This document shows positions 18,709 to 29,798 of a DNA stretch of 64,000 nt, in pieces. The stretch spans positions 1 to 64,000 of the forward strand of contig JAPOYI010000109.1 in assembly GCA_026706665.1 (NCBI GenBank), given 5' to 3'. This DNA is from Gammaproteobacteria bacterium. Its GTDB lineage: Bacteria > Pseudomonadota > Gammaproteobacteria > Pseudomonadales > Azotimanducaceae. The notes below the pieces were generated by a model that searched no databases, was not told where the DNA came from, and saw only the letters and a list, made by a program, of their open reading frames with translations. Positions within the stretch are counted from its first letter, which is position 1, and the number at the start of each line of letters is the position of its first letter. Made by a program: the position numbers and the translations under genes.

Positions 18709-21477
18709 ATGGATTCCAGCCAGTCGGCGAGCCAGTCGGCGAGCCAGTTGCCGAAGGGTCTTGCCGACCTCGCCGACCGGTTCGGGGAGACGGAGGGCCT
18801 CGAACTCCCTGCCTCGTCCCGTCGGATCATGGCGCTCAGCGACTTCGCGCAGCGCGTCGCGTCGCAGCAGCGCGAATGGTTCCTGGAATCCCTGGCCGCA
18901 GATCGCTTCGAGGCGCCGTGGGACGCCGCCTGGTTCAGGAACGAATTGACGGGCGCGACGGGCGGGGCCTCAGCGGATGTTCCGGCGGTGGACGATCTCA
19001 AGCGGGAGTTTCGCCGGCTGCGCAACCGCTCGCAACTGTGGATCGTCTGGCGGCATCTCGCGGGGACGGCGTCCCTCGAGGAAACCGTGCGGGCGCTTTC
19101 CGACATGGCGGACGGTTTCGTTGCCGCGGCGCTCGAGGCGGCGGAGCGGAGGGAGACGGAACGCGTGGGGGAGCCGCGCACGGCGTCCGGCGAACCGCAG
19201 CGTCTCGCGGTATTCGCGCTTGGGAAGCTGGGTGGGCGGGAACTCAACCTGTCTTCGGACGTGGACCTGATCTTCGGCTACCCGGAGGACGGGCAGACGT
19301 CATGGGGCGTGCGCAACCAGCAGTACTTCATCCGGGTCGGGCAGGGAATCATCGATCTGCTGCATCCCGTCACGGTGGACGGCTTCGTGTTTCGCGTGGA
19401 CATGCGCCTGCGGCCATACGGCGCGAGCGGTCCATTGGTCATGCACTTCGCGGCGATGCGGGAGTATTTCGAGTCCCAGGGGCGTAGTTGGGAGCGCTAT
19501 GCGCTCATCAAGGCGCGCGTGTGCGCGGGCGACCGGCAGGGCGGCGAGGAACTGCTGAACTCGCTGAAGCCCTTCGTGTACCGGCGCTACCTGGATTTCG
19601 GCTCGCTCGAAGCGATGCGGGAGATGAAGGCGCGGCTCGCCGCGGAGCGTCATCGCCCGGAAGACGTGAAGCTCGGTCCAGGCGGCATTCGCTACGCGGA
19701 GTTCGCCGTCCAGGTCCAGCAACTCGTGCTCGGCGGACGGTTTGCGGGCCTGCAGCATCCCGGTTTCCTCGACACCCTTGCCGAACTGGAGCGCGCGGAG
19801 AAGTTCGACCCCGATACCGTGACCGAACTGCGCGACTCCTACCGGTTTCTGCGCGATACGGAGCATTGCATTCAGGCCGAGGCGGACAGGCAAACGCAGC
19901 GCCTCCCGGTCACCGACACCGGTCGTTTGCGGCTGGCATTCGCCATGGGTTTCGAGTCCTACGCGGCGTTCCTGTCGTCGCTCGCCCGCCATCGCGACAA
20001 CGTGGAGCGCATATTCGACCGGGTGATCGGAGCGGGAACGCCCCAGGCGGAGGGTGGCCTGTGGACGGGCAGGGACGATTTCTCCCTGTTGGCGGAAGAG
20101 GGCTTTGACGCACCCCGAAGGGTGGCAGAACTGCTGCGCGACCTCGCCGAGGCGCGCGACCGGTCTTCGGTGGGAGAAGACGGCCGGCAACGGCTGGATC
20201 TGATCATGCCGGAAGTTCTCCAGGTCGCCAGCCGGCAGCCCAGCCCGGCGCGGGCGGTGGAGCGGCTGGTGCCTATCTTCAAGACCCTGCTGCGGCGCTC
20301 GACGTACCTGGCGCTGTTGCGTGAGAACCCGGAGGCGCTGGAGATCTTCGTGCGGCTGGTGGGCCAGAGCCGCTGGGTGGCGGACCAGATTGCCGCGCAC
20401 CCCGTTTTCATGGAAGTGATGCTGGACAAGCACGCGTGGGACCTCCTGTCGGGCCGGGACGCGTTGGTGGAGGAACTCGGGGACATGCTCGCTGCCGCGC
20501 CGGATGAAGAAGCCCTGGTGGATGCACTGCGCGAGTTCAAGGAACAGCGTGTCTTTCGGGTGGCGGCGGCGGAGGCTAGGGGCCTGCTGCCGATCATGCA
20601 CGTAAGCGACTACCTGAGCTGGCTGGCCGAAGCTGTGCTCGAGCACGCGATTCGACTCGCCTGGGAGCAGTGCGCGAGCGAGCCGGACGGACCCAGGCCG
20701 TTCATTGCCGTCGGTTATGGCAAGCTCGGCGGGCAGGAACTGGGACTCGATTCGGACCTCGACCTCGTGTTCCTGCACGACCTTCCGAGGAGCGCTTCCC
20801 AGTTCCTCCACCGCATGGTCAGAAAGTTGATGCACCTGCTTACGGTGCGGACGTACACCGGCCCGCTCTACGAGATCGACATGCGCCTGCGCCCATCCGG
20901 CAGCGCGGGTCTCATGGTGTCGAGCCTCGCCTCGTTTCGCGAATACCAGACCAGCCGGGCGTGGGTCTGGGAGCAACAGGCGCTGATCCGCGCCCGCGCC
21001 GTGGCCGGCGATCCGGCGCTCATGCAGGCCTTCGAGAGCACGCGCCGAGAACTGCTGTGCCAGCCCCGGCCCGCCGAATCGCTGCGCCGCGAAGTAAGGG
21101 AGATGAGAAAGCGCATCGACGCGCAGCACCGCGACGAGCATGACCTCAAACGCGGCGTGGGGGGCATCGTCGACCTGGAGTTCATCGTCCAGTACCTGGT
21201 CCTGGCCCAGGCGCACGCGCATCCGAACCTCGCCACCTGGTCGGACAACGTCAGGATCCTGGAGGAAGCGGGAATTGCCGGCGTTCTGCCGGAAGAAGAC
21301 GCGGAGCGACTGGTGCTTGCATACCTCGCCCTGCGCGGCGAAGTGCACCACCAGACGCTGGACCTGCCGGAATCCGAAGAAGCCGCAGCGCGGCTGACCA
21401 CCTACCGGCAGGTCGTATGCGACATGTGGGAACGGCTCTTCGACGAGTCGCGAAGCCTGGACCTTTCCGGGCGTTGA
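18709..21477 (+). CDS. glnE: Bifunctional glutamine synthetase adenylyltransferase/deadenylyltransferase
   Basis: LGKLGGRELNLSSDVDLIFGYPEDG and YGKLGGQELGLDSDLDLVFLHD (two nucleotidyltransferase motifs), VFRVDMRLRPYGASGPLV, GGIVDLEFIVQYLVL. Confidence 0.95.
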   Translation: MDSSQSASQSASQLPKGLADLADRFGETEGLELPASSRRIMALSDFAQRVASQQREWFLESLAADRFEAPWDAAWFRNELTGATGGASADVPAVDDLKREFRRLRNRSQLWIVWRHLAGTASLEETVRALSDMADGFVAAALEAAERRETERVGEPRTASGEPQRLAVFALGKLGGRELNLSSDVDLIFGYPEDGQTSWGVRNQQYFIRVGQGIIDLLHPVTVDGFVFRVDMRLRPYGASGPLVMHFAAMREYFESQGRSWERYALIKARVCAGDRQGGEELLNSLKPFVYRRYLDFGSLEAMREMKARLAAERHRPEDVKLGPGGIRYAEFAVQVQQLVLGGRFAGLQHPGFLDTLAELERAEKFDPDTVTELRDSYRFLRDTEHCIQAEADRQTQRLPVTDTGRLRLAFAMGFESYAAFLSSLARHRDNVERIFDRVIGAGTPQAEGGLWTGRDDFSLLAEEGFDAPRRVAELLRDLAEARDRSSVGEDGRQRLDLIMPEVLQVASRQPSPARAVERLVPIFKTLLRRSTYLALLRENPEALEIFVRLVGQSRWVADQIAAHPVFMEVMLDKHAWDLLSGRDALVEELGDMLAAAPDEEALVDALREFKEQRVFRVAAAEARGLLPIMHVSDYLSWLAEAVLEHAIRLAWEQCASEPDGPRPFIAVGYGKLGGQELGLDSDLDLVFLHDLPRSASQFLHRMVRKLMHLLTVRTYTGPLYEIDMRLRPSGSAGLMVSSLASFREYQTSRAWVWEQQALIRARAVAGDPALMQAFESTRRELLCQPRPAESLRREVREMRKRIDAQHRDEHDLKRGVGGIVDLEFIVQYLVLAQAHAHPNLATWSDNVRILEEAGIAGVLPEEDAERLVLAYLALRGEVHHQTLDLPESEEAAARLTTYRQVVCDMWERLFDESRSLDLSGR

Positions 21478-21498
21478 CCAGGCAACGCGGTCATCCGC

Positions 21499-21897
21499 TC
21501 AAAGAACGAGGGTACCGATGCGGTCGATCTCTCGAAAATGCGCGTCGAATGTCAGGATCGTCCCTCCGGTCCGCGCTGCCGTTGCCGCGATCCAGATATC
21601 GTTTGCGGGTAACGGTCGCCCCTTGCGTCGCAATTCGAGCACCATTTCGCCGTAGATGTGCGCGACCTGCTCATCGATGGACACGACCTCTACAACGGCA
21701 TGATCCAGAAACTCGTCGAGCTTCTGAATGTTCTCGGCATGGCGGGTTCCCATCAGAAATCCGGCCCAGAGTTCCCCGATAACGACACTGGGTATCGCAA
21801 TCCACTCTGCCACGTCAACATGGTCTACGACTTGAGGATGTCCGCTTTGGAACTTGCTGTATGCGGACGTGTCGAGACAAAGTCGGGTCACTTCCAC
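21499..21897 (-). CDS. PIN-domain toxin (VapC-like)
   Basis: LCLDTSAYSKFQSG...IPSVVIGELWAGF...ANDIWIAATAARTGGTILTFDAHF. Confidence 0.88.
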   Translation of the reverse strand: MEVTRLCLDTSAYSKFQSGHPQVVDHVDVAEWIAIPSVVIGELWAGFLMGTRHAENIQKLDEFLDHAVVEVVSIDEQVAHIYGEMVLELRRKGRPLPANDIWIAATAARTGGTILTFDAHFREIDRIGTLVL

Positions 21898-22139
21898 ATG
21901 TCTTCGTCGATTGTCCCGAAAGGCGCTACGGCCTCCTCGAACTGTCGGGATTCGGCTTCGGTCCAGTTTCCCGCGAGTCGTCGAAGACCGTTGCTGCGGC
22001 GTCTGGAATCAGAGAGTCCAAGCGCCTCGCGCATCACTGACAGGACGGTGCGGTTGAGCGACAGCCCCCGACGCTGCTTTTCGACTTCCAGCGCGGCAAC
22101 GATGTCTGCGGGAATATTGCGGACGGTGATGGTCTTCAT
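21888..22139 (-). CDS. VapB/FitA-like ribbon-helix-helix antitoxin
   Basis: MKTITVRNIPADIVAALEVEKQRRGLSLNRTVLSVMREALG; overlaps PIN gene by 10 nt. Confidence 0.82.
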   Translation of the reverse strand: MKTITVRNIPADIVAALEVEKQRRGLSLNRTVLSVMREALGLSDSRRRSNGLRRLAGNWTEAESRQFEEAVAPFGTIDEDMWK

Positions 22140-22301
22140 CGGACAGCATGTCTTGATTGCATGGATTTGCAGTCTATAGAAGCACAAATATGCAGGCAAT
22201 CGGCCCAGGATGGTCTCCGGATCGAGGCGCAGCGGAATATGCATGGATTCCACCCGGCCGGATTGCCTACTATTGTCGTGGCGTCACGCAGGCGAGACTC
22301 A

Positions 22302-23921
22302 ATGACGGCATATGACTACATCGTGGTGGGCGCAGGTTCGGCCGGTTGCGTTCTCGCCAATCGCCTGAGCACCGATCCCGGAAATTCAGTGCTCCTGCTC
22401 GAGGCTGGCGGACGCGACTGGAGCCCGCTCATCCACATCCCCGGGGGCTTCTGGCAGATGATCGACCGGCCGGGCGTGAACTGGTGCTTCGAGACCGAGC
22501 CGGAATCGAATACCCATGGGCGCAGGATCCCCATTCCGCGCGGCAAGGTGCTGGGCGGTTCGAGTTCGATCAACGGCATGCTGTACGTGCGTGGCCAGGC
22601 GCGGGACTACGACACCTGGGCGCAACTCGGCAACAGGGGCTGGTCGTTCGAGGAGGTGTTGCCGCTGTTCAAGCGCTCGGAGAACTTCGAGCGCGGCGGC
22701 GACGAGTTCCGGGGCGATGGCGGCGAACTGAATGTCGCCGACATGATCGAGAGCCACCCCATCCTGGATGGGTTCGTGAACGCGGGCGCGGAGATCGGCT
22801 ACGCGAAAAATCCGGACTACAACGGTGCTTCCCAGGAAGGCTTCGGGATTTACCAGGTGACCCAGCGCGGCGGCAGGCGCATGAGCACGGCGCGCGCTTT
22901 TCTCGATCCGGCCCGCCCGCGCGCGAATCTCACCATCGCAACCCGTGCGCTCGCGCAATCCGTCCTTACGGAGGGATCCGGCTCCGGAAACGGCGTTCGA
23001 GCGGCCGGGGTTCGCTATGCCGCCGGTGGTCGAACGGTGGATGCGACTGCCAACCGGGAGGTGATTCTGGCCGCGGGCGCCGTGCAATCGCCCCAGTTGC
23101 TGGAACTCTCAGGGATTGGCCAGGGCGAACTCCTGCGCAGCCACGGCATCGAGGTCGTTCGCGACATGCCCGGGGTCGGCGAGAACTACCGCGATCACTA
23201 CCTGAGTTCCGTCGTATGGCGCGTGAAGGAGGCCACGAGGACGCTGAACGAGGACACGCGCGGCATGCGCCTGCTGCTGGAGGCCGCAAAATATGCCTTC
23301 CGCCGCCGGGGCGTGCTGACGTACACGGCGGGTATCGCTCACGGCTTCGTGCGCACGCGCGCGGAACTCGATACGCCGGACGTGCAGTTCCACTTCGCGC
23401 ACGCGAGCCACGAGCCGAATCGTCCGCGCGGGACGTTGGAAAAGGAGCCCGGGATGACGTGCGCGGTCTGCCAGTTGCGTCCGGAAAGCACGGGCTCCAT
23501 CCACATCCAGAGCGCGGACCCGGCCGCGGCGGCGGCGATCAGACCGAATTTCCTGTCGGAGGAGGTGGACCGGGCGGCGCTGGTCGAAGGGATACGCATC
23601 GCCCGGCGCGTGGGCGCCGCACCTTCCATGGCCCGCTACGTCGAACGCGAACTGTACCCCGGCGACGCCACGCAGTCGGACGACGAGATTCTTGAATTCT
23701 GCCGTCGCACCGGCTCGACGGTATTCCACCCCGTCGGCACCTGCAGGATGGGAAGCGATGCCAACGCGGTGGTCGATGATCGGCTGCGGGTGCATGGGGT
23801 GGCCGGTTTGCGCGTGGCGGATGCGTCGATCATGCCGACGCTGGTTTCCGGGAACACGAACGCGCCGACCATCATGATCGGGGAGAAGGGGGCGGCGATG
23901 ATCCTCGAGGACAACGACTGA
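22302..23921 (+). CDS. GMC family oxidoreductase (choline/alcohol dehydrogenase-like)
   Basis: [65 protein letters not shown]. Confidence 0.94.
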   Translation: MTAYDYIVVGAGSAGCVLANRLSTDPGNSVLLLEAGGRDWSPLIHIPGGFWQMIDRPGVNWCFETEPESNTHGRRIPIPRGKVLGGSSSINGMLYVRGQARDYDTWAQLGNRGWSFEEVLPLFKRSENFERGGDEFRGDGGELNVADMIESHPILDGFVNAGAEIGYAKNPDYNGASQEGFGIYQVTQRGGRRMSTARAFLDPARPRANLTIATRALAQSVLTEGSGSGNGVRAAGVRYAAGGRTVDATANREVILAAGAVQSPQLLELSGIGQGELLRSHGIEVVRDMPGVGENYRDHYLSSVVWRVKEATRTLNEDTRGMRLLLEAAKYAFRRRGVLTYTAGIAHGFVRTRAELDTPDVQFHFAHASHEPNRPRGTLEKEPGMTCAVCQLRPESTGSIHIQSADPAAAAAIRPNFLSEEVDRAALVEGIRIARRVGAAPSMARYVERELYPGDATQSDDEILEFCRRTGSTVFHPVGTCRMGSDANAVVDDRLRVHGVAGLRVADASIMPTLVSGNTNAPTIMIGEKGAAMILEDND

Positions 23922-23973
23922 GGCACGGCATGAAATACGGTTATTTCTCGGCCCGACCGCAGGGAGGGCGCCC

Positions 23974-25761
23974 GTGACCGTCTACCGGGCGCCGACCCGT
24001 GACATGTGGTTCGTGCTGGAGGAACTCGTGCCCTGGCGGGAGATCAATGCCTTGCCGGGCTACGAGGAAGCGACGCCCGACCTGGTGCGCGCGGCACTGA
24101 AAGAGGCGGCGGTATTGGCCGAGGAGGTCATCGCGCCGACCAACGTGCCCGGAGATCACGAAGGGGCCCGTCTCGATCCGGACTCCCCCGGGGTGCGCGT
24201 CCCGGCGGGGTTCAAGGAAGCCTTTGAACAGTTTCGCGCCGGCGGTTGGACGGGGCTTGGCGACAATCCGGATTTCGGCGGCCAGGGGTTGCCGGAACTG
24301 TTGGCCGCCGCAGTATCGGAACTCTGGCAGTCCGCGAACCTCGCCTGGTCGAACTGCTCCGAACTCTCCCATGGCGCGGTGCGCACGATCGAGGCGCATG
24401 CGAGCGACGCGTTGAAGACCACGTACCTGCCGCGCCTGGTCGATGGCTCGTGGACGGGCACGATGAACCTCACCGAGCCGCAGGCGGGATCGGACCTGGC
24501 GCTGATCCGCTGCACCGCGATGCCGGACGGCGACCGCCATCTCGTCAGCGGCCAGAAGATCTTCATTACCTACGGCGACCACGACATGGCGGACAACATC
24601 GTCCATCTCGTGCTCGCGCGCCTGCCGGATGCGCCCCCGGGGATACGGGGCATCAGCCTCTTCCTCGTGCCGAAGATCCTGGTGGGAACGGACGGTAGCC
24701 TGGGGCCCGCCAACCGTGTCACGCCGGTCTCCATCGAGCACAAGCTCGGCATCCACGGCAGCCCGACCTGCGTCATGCAGTACGACCGCGCCGTCGGCTA
24801 CCTGGTTGGCGAAGAACACCAGGGTCTCGCCTGCATGTTCACGATGATGAACCGGGCACGGATCGGCGTGGGGTTGCAGGGACTGTCCGTGGCGGAGCGC
24901 GCCTACCAGCACGCGTTGCAATACGCGCAGGAACGGGTTCAGGGCAACCTGCCGGGGCACGACCAACCCGTGACCATCATCCACCACCCGGATGTGCGCC
25001 GGATGCTGATGGAAATGAAGGCGCAGATCGAGGCCATGCGCGCGGTGGGGTACATCGGTGCTTCGTACCTTGACCGGGCGGTCCGCGGGGATGCCGCCGA
25101 GCGGTCTCGGCACGGGGCGCGGGCTGATCTCTTGACGCCGATCATCAAGGGCTGGATCACGGAGACCGGGCAGCAGATCGCTTCCCTCGCGCTGCAGGTG
25201 TTCGGCGGGACGGGCTTTGTCGAGGAGACCGGGGCGGCGCAGCACTATCGCGATGCGCGCATTACAACCATCTACGAGGGGACGACCGGGATACAGGCGA
25301 CGGACCTGGTCGGTCGAAAGATGCTGCGGGATGGCGGCGTGGCGATCCGCGCGCTGATCGATGAGATGCGGAGCATGGAGAAAGATGTCGAGTCGCGGCT
25401 ACCCGACCAGTCGGCGGCCTACCGCACCGGCGTCGACAGGCTTCAGTCCGGCGTCGAATGGCTGTTCGCCCATGCGGGCAACGACTTCGCGGCGGCGGGG
25501 GCAGTGGCCGTAAACATGTTGATGTTGTGCGGCGTGGTCGCCGGCGCGCACGCCATGACACGGGGCGCCCTGGTCGCAGCGTCGCGCCTCCAGGCGGCGG
25601 ATGACGACGCGTCCTTCTTCGCCGCGAAGATCGTCACCGCACGGTTCTACAACGCCCACATCCTGCCTCGGGCTGGCGCGCACCTCGCGGCGATCCGGGC
25701 GGGTTCTGATGCTGTCATGGGCTTGACGGAAAGGCAGTTCGAACCCGTTCCGTTGCGATAG
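23974..25761 (+). CDS. Acyl-CoA dehydrogenase
   Basis: [98 protein letters not shown]. Confidence 0.94.
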   Translation: MTVYRAPTRDMWFVLEELVPWREINALPGYEEATPDLVRAALKEAAVLAEEVIAPTNVPGDHEGARLDPDSPGVRVPAGFKEAFEQFRAGGWTGLGDNPDFGGQGLPELLAAAVSELWQSANLAWSNCSELSHGAVRTIEAHASDALKTTYLPRLVDGSWTGTMNLTEPQAGSDLALIRCTAMPDGDRHLVSGQKIFITYGDHDMADNIVHLVLARLPDAPPGIRGISLFLVPKILVGTDGSLGPANRVTPVSIEHKLGIHGSPTCVMQYDRAVGYLVGEEHQGLACMFTMMNRARIGVGLQGLSVAERAYQHALQYAQERVQGNLPGHDQPVTIIHHPDVRRMLMEMKAQIEAMRAVGYIGASYLDRAVRGDAAERSRHGARADLLTPIIKGWITETGQQIASLALQVFGGTGFVEETGAAQHYRDARITTIYEGTTGIQATDLVGRKMLRDGGVAIRALIDEMRSMEKDVESRLPDQSAAYRTGVDRLQSGVEWLFAHAGNDFAAAGAVAVNMLMLCGVVAGAHAMTRGALVAASRLQAADDDASFFAAKIVTARFYNAHILPRAGAHLAAIRAGSDAVMGLTERQFEPVPLR

Positions 25762-25779
25762 GAAACCGTTCTTTCCCAG

Positions 25780-26472
25780 GTGGCCAGCGTCATTTCGACA
25801 TCGGGTCTCTGCCGCATCTTCCACGTGGGCGAGGCGCGGGTCAATGCGCTCGATCATGTCGACATCGAGGTCGAAAGCGGGGACTTCGTGGCCGTGATGG
25901 GGCCGTCGGGTTCCGGCAAGTCGACCCTGATGAACATACTTGGGTGCCTGGACAGGCCCGACCTCGGCGAGTACCGATTGCTCGGCCAACCGGTATCGAG
26001 CATGAACGATGCGCAGCTTTCGGGCTTGCGCAATCGGTATATCGGCTTCGTCTTTCAGAGTTTCCACCTCTTGCCGCGAATGACCGCGCTGGACAACGTC
26101 CTGCTGCCGCTCAGGTTCGCGCAGGACGGCGATTTACAGCAACAGGCGCGGCGCCGGGGCCCGGAACTGCTGGACCGCCTGGGGCTCGCCGACTGGATGC
26201 ACCACCGTCCGAACCAGCTTTCCGGAGGTCAACGCCAGCGCGTCGCGATCGCGCGCGCGCTGGTAGCGGCCCCTTCGCTATTGCTCGCGGACGAGCCGAC
26301 GGGCAACCTGGATTCGAGAACTTCCCAGGATCTCATGGCACTGTTCGGCGAGTTCAGCCGGGAAGGCCAGACGATCCTGATGGTCACCCATGAAAAAGAG
26401 ATTGCCGCCCATGCCCGGCGCGTCGTGCACATGCGCGACGGCAAGGTGGAACATGATCGCGCGCGAAACTGA
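25780..26472 (+). CDS. ABC transporter ATP-binding protein (MacB/LolD type)
   Basis: MGPSGSGKSTLMNILGCLDRP (Walker A), LSGGQRQRVAIARALVAAPSLLLADEPTGNLD. Confidence 0.95.
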   Translation: MASVISTSGLCRIFHVGEARVNALDHVDIEVESGDFVAVMGPSGSGKSTLMNILGCLDRPDLGEYRLLGQPVSSMNDAQLSGLRNRYIGFVFQSFHLLPRMTALDNVLLPLRFAQDGDLQQQARRRGPELLDRLGLADWMHHRPNQLSGGQRQRVAIARALVAAPSLLLADEPTGNLDSRTSQDLMALFGEFSREGQTILMVTHEKEIAAHARRVVHMRDGKVEHDRARN

Positions 26473-27445
26473 GAGCCATTCGGTGCGCCGTCCCGCCGGG
26501 TGTTTCGGATCCCTGCTCCCGGCGCTGATGCTGTGGGGCGCGCCCGCGTACGCCGAACCTCCCTACCTGACCGGGGTTGTTGAAGACGGCCAGGCGCAGA
26601 CAGTGGAAATGCCCCGACTGCCGGGCGCGTGGCAGAGAAGCATCGAATGGATGGCGCCGGAAGGCAGCACCGTGTCCGTGGGCGAACTGATCGTTCGGCT
26701 CGACCCCGGACGCCTGATTGCGCTGGAAGAGCAGGCGATCATCGACCTCGATGGACGGCGGCAGGAGAACGAACGGCGGCAGGCTGAACTGGATCTCGCG
26801 ATCATGGACGCGGAAACGGCCGTCCTCCGGGCGGAGTCGGCGGTGCGGCTCGCGCGGCTCGATGCCGAAGTTCCGCCCACCGCGACTTCGCGGCTGATCC
26901 ACTCCCGCGCGCAGCTGACCCTCGCCACTGCCGAACAGGCGCTGGAGCGCGCGCATGCCGAACTCGGCGACAAGAAGGCGGAGAATGCCGGCGCGCAGGC
27001 GTCGATGAAGCTGGCGGTCGCGAGGGCCGACCTGGAAGCGGAGCGCATGCGCGATGCCCTGGAACGGACACGGGTGCATGCGACCAAGGCGGGCTTCCTG
27101 ATCTATGCCGAGAGCGAATTCACGGGACGCAAGGCCTTTCCCGGAGATACCCTTTCCAGCGGCTCGCCCATCGCGCACGTCGCCAGCCGCGAAGACCTCC
27201 GATTCCGGTTCCAGGTGCACGAGGCGGACATACTGAAGCTGCCGGTGGGCGCGAGGATCGTCGTCATCGCAGATGCGATCCCGACAACACCTGTCGCCGC
27301 GACTGTGGATTGGACCTCCAACCAGGCAACGGAACGCGAGGCCTGGAGCCGGGGCGGCTACTTCGACGTCACCGCCGTGCCTGTCGAGGGCATGCCGAAC
27401 AGTTTCATGCCGGGAATGTCCGTCATGGCGGAGCTCGACCAATGA
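26453..27445 (+). CDS. Membrane-fusion/HlyD-like periplasmic adaptor 1
   Basis: Signal peptide; WQRSIEWMAPEGSTVSVGELIVRLDPG, coiled-coil, RVHATKAGFLIYA lipoyl half-motif; overlaps the ATPase gene by 20 nt. Confidence 0.82.
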   Translation: MIARETESHSVRRPAGCFGSLLPALMLWGAPAYAEPPYLTGVVEDGQAQTVEMPRLPGAWQRSIEWMAPEGSTVSVGELIVRLDPGRLIALEEQAIIDLDGRRQENERRQAELDLAIMDAETAVLRAESAVRLARLDAEVPPTATSRLIHSRAQLTLATAEQALERAHAELGDKKAENAGAQASMKLAVARADLEAERMRDALERTRVHATKAGFLIYAESEFTGRKAFPGDTLSSGSPIAHVASREDLRFRFQVHEADILKLPVGARIVVIADAIPTTPVAATVDWTSNQATEREAWSRGGYFDVTAVPVEGMPNSFMPGMSVMAELDQ

Positions 27446-28590
27446 AAAGACTCGGAGTACTGGTTCTGTTGCTGCTCGCTCCGTTCACGGCCGCCGCCGA
27501 ACAGTTCTTCGAGGTGCACGTGGCGGATCGTCCGGTCACGGTCGCCACGAGCGGCCTCGTCGTATCGACCGAGGTACTGCGATTCGGTCCGCCGCCGAGC
27601 GGCAACTGGCAGACGACCATCGCCGAACTGGCCCAGGAAGGTCAAAGGGTTCGGGAGGGCGACCTGCTTGTCCGGTTCGACAGCAGCAACCTGGACGACG
27701 ACCTGACTCGCGTGTCCGGGCAATTGGCCCAGCGGCGGAACGAACTCCTGTCCCTGGACGAGAGGCAGAGACAGGAGATCGAGGACGAAGGGGTGGCCCT
27801 GGCGGCGGCGGAGAGCGAGGCGAGGAAGGCGGGCCGGAAGGCGGAACAGCCCGAGGAACTGATTCCCGGGATCGAGTACCGAAAACTCGTCGAGGAGAAA
27901 CGCATCGCGAACGTGCTCATGCGACGGGCGCGGGAACGGCAGGCGTTGAGCCTTCGGCTACGGGAGGCGAGGCGGCAGGAACTCGAGACCGGCGTGCGCC
28001 AGCTGGGGGTGAAGCTTGCGTCGGTCGAAAAGGAACTCGTATCGTTCACCATCAGGGCGCCGAGACCTGGGCTGGTGGTCCTCGGCACGGACTACGAGGG
28101 CAACAAGGTGGACGTCAACGCCTCGGTGCATCCCGGGCTGGTGGTGGTGCGGCTCGCCGACGATAGCCAGCTGGCCGTGCAGGCGGAGATTCACGAGCAT
28201 GCCGCCGCGCGGCTCGCCGTAGGCCAGCGTGTGAGCGTCGCCATCGATTCGGGCGGGGAGGCGGACCTGGTCGGTCGTGTCAGCCGGGTGGCCAACACCG
28301 TTCGCCGCCGCTCGCGCTATTCCGATTCCATGGTGCGGGACATCACCGTGGAGATCGATCCCGGCCAGCCGCCCGTGCTCAGGCTCGGCATGTCGGTGCA
28401 GATCGAGGTGGAACTGTCGATGTTGAAGGAAGCGTTGGCCATCCCGGCATCGGTGCTCGTCTACCGCTCGGGATCGCCCGGCGTCGTGCTGAGAGGGCAG
28501 GGCTGGCGGCCGGTCCTGCTCGGCGAGCGCAGCGCGGACATGTTCATCGTGGAAGACGGGCTGGAAGAAGGGGACATGGTGCGGCTGTGA
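27442..28590 (+). CDS. Membrane-fusion/HlyD-like periplasmic adaptor 2
   Basis: Signal peptide MKRLGVLVLLLLAPFTAAA; WQTTIAELAQEGQRVREGDLLVRFDSS; FTIRAPRPGLVVL; ATGA overlap with preceding gene. Confidence 0.85.
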   Translation: MKRLGVLVLLLLAPFTAAAEQFFEVHVADRPVTVATSGLVVSTEVLRFGPPPSGNWQTTIAELAQEGQRVREGDLLVRFDSSNLDDDLTRVSGQLAQRRNELLSLDERQRQEIEDEGVALAAAESEARKAGRKAEQPEELIPGIEYRKLVEEKRIANVLMRRARERQALSLRLREARRQELETGVRQLGVKLASVEKELVSFTIRAPRPGLVVLGTDYEGNKVDVNASVHPGLVVVRLADDSQLAVQAEIHEHAAARLAVGQRVSVAIDSGGEADLVGRVSRVANTVRRRSRYSDSMVRDITVEIDPGQPPVLRLGMSVQIEVELSMLKEALAIPASVLVYRSGSPGVVLRGQGWRPVLLGERSADMFIVEDGLEEGDMVRL

Positions 28591-29798
28591 GTGATCGAGT
28601 ACGGATCACGCCGGCGTGGCGGCGGCTGCTGATCGCCGCGGTGGCCGTGGCGGGTTGCGGGGATTCGTCGTCCCGCGTACCGACGATTTCCGCGACGGCG
28701 CAGGACCACACCTTTGTCGTTCGCGCGAGGGGCGAACTGGTGCCGTCCGAGTCCATTGCCATCCGCATGCCGAGCAACATTGACATGCGTTTCAACATCA
28801 CCTGGATGGTGCCGGAGTATTCGGAGGTCAGGAAGGGACAGGTCGTCGTGCGGTTCGACGACAGCGAAGTGCTGGTTCAGCGCGAACTCAGCGTGCTGGA
28901 AGTCGTGAACAGCGATCTGCAGATCGACAGCCACGCGCGCCGGAGCGCCATCGACCGCACCCGTATCGGCCACGAAACGGAGCGCGTCGAGGACGAGACC
29001 GACATTGCCGAAACGTACGTGACGATAGATCCCCGCCTGATGAGCCGCAACGAGTACATCGATGCCCTGGGGGACCTTGCCTACCTGGGGGTCGAAGAGG
29101 CGTACTACGCCTGGCAGGCGATCACGCACGACCAGCGTTCCTTCGCCGAGCAGCGCCGCATCGAGAGCGGTCGCGACGCGAGCCAGGACAAGCTCGCCAA
29201 GCAGGACTCGGCGCTGGCCCAGATGGAATTGCACAGTCCGGCCGACGGGACCTTCGTGTACGCGCGCACGCCCTGGGGCCGAAAGCTCGGGAAGGGACAG
29301 ACCGTGTACCCGGGCCGGGCGGTGGGGCTGCTGCCGATACGCGGCAAGGTCAGGGCGAGAATATATGTGCCGGAAGTCGACGCTGTGGGGATCGAACCGG
29401 GTCAGCCTGTCGCGCTCGTGATCGACAGTGAAGTCGAGCACGATTTCGCCGCCCGCGTTTCCAGCGTTTCGCCCGTCGCCGTTCCCCGGGACCGCAGCGA
29501 TCCGCAGAAGTATTTCGTTGTCGAAGCGGAAATCGACCGGGTGGATCCGCAGCTGATGCGCGTAGGCAGCAGCCTGACGGCGACGGTTACGACCGGCACG
29601 GTCCGGGACGCGTTCCTGCTGCCGCAGCAGTCCGTGTTCTTTGAACAGGACCAGGCATTCATCTACGTGCTGGAGCAGGGGGAGCCATACCCGAGACAGG
29701 TTGACCTGGGACGTCGCAGCCCGACGCTGGTGGAAGTCACCCGCGGCCTGTCGGCGGGTGAGCAGGTAGCCGTGTCGGCTCCGGGAAGCGCGATTTGA
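28587..29798 (+). CDS. Membrane-fusion/HlyD-like periplasmic adaptor 3 (possible lipoprotein)
   Basis: LIAAVAVAGCGDSSS lipobox-like; MRFNITWMVPEYSEVRKGQVVVRFDDS; MELHSPADGTFVYARTPWG; GTGA overlap. Confidence 0.85.
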   Translation: MSDRVRITPAWRRLLIAAVAVAGCGDSSSRVPTISATAQDHTFVVRARGELVPSESIAIRMPSNIDMRFNITWMVPEYSEVRKGQVVVRFDDSEVLVQRELSVLEVVNSDLQIDSHARRSAIDRTRIGHETERVEDETDIAETYVTIDPRLMSRNEYIDALGDLAYLGVEEAYYAWQAITHDQRSFAEQRRIESGRDASQDKLAKQDSALAQMELHSPADGTFVYARTPWGRKLGKGQTVYPGRAVGLLPIRGKVRARIYVPEVDAVGIEPGQPVALVIDSEVEHDFAARVSSVSPVAVPRDRSDPQKYFVVEAEIDRVDPQLMRVGSSLTATVTTGTVRDAFLLPQQSVFFEQDQAFIYVLEQGEPYPRQVDLGRRSPTLVEVTRGLSAGEQVAVSAPGSAI

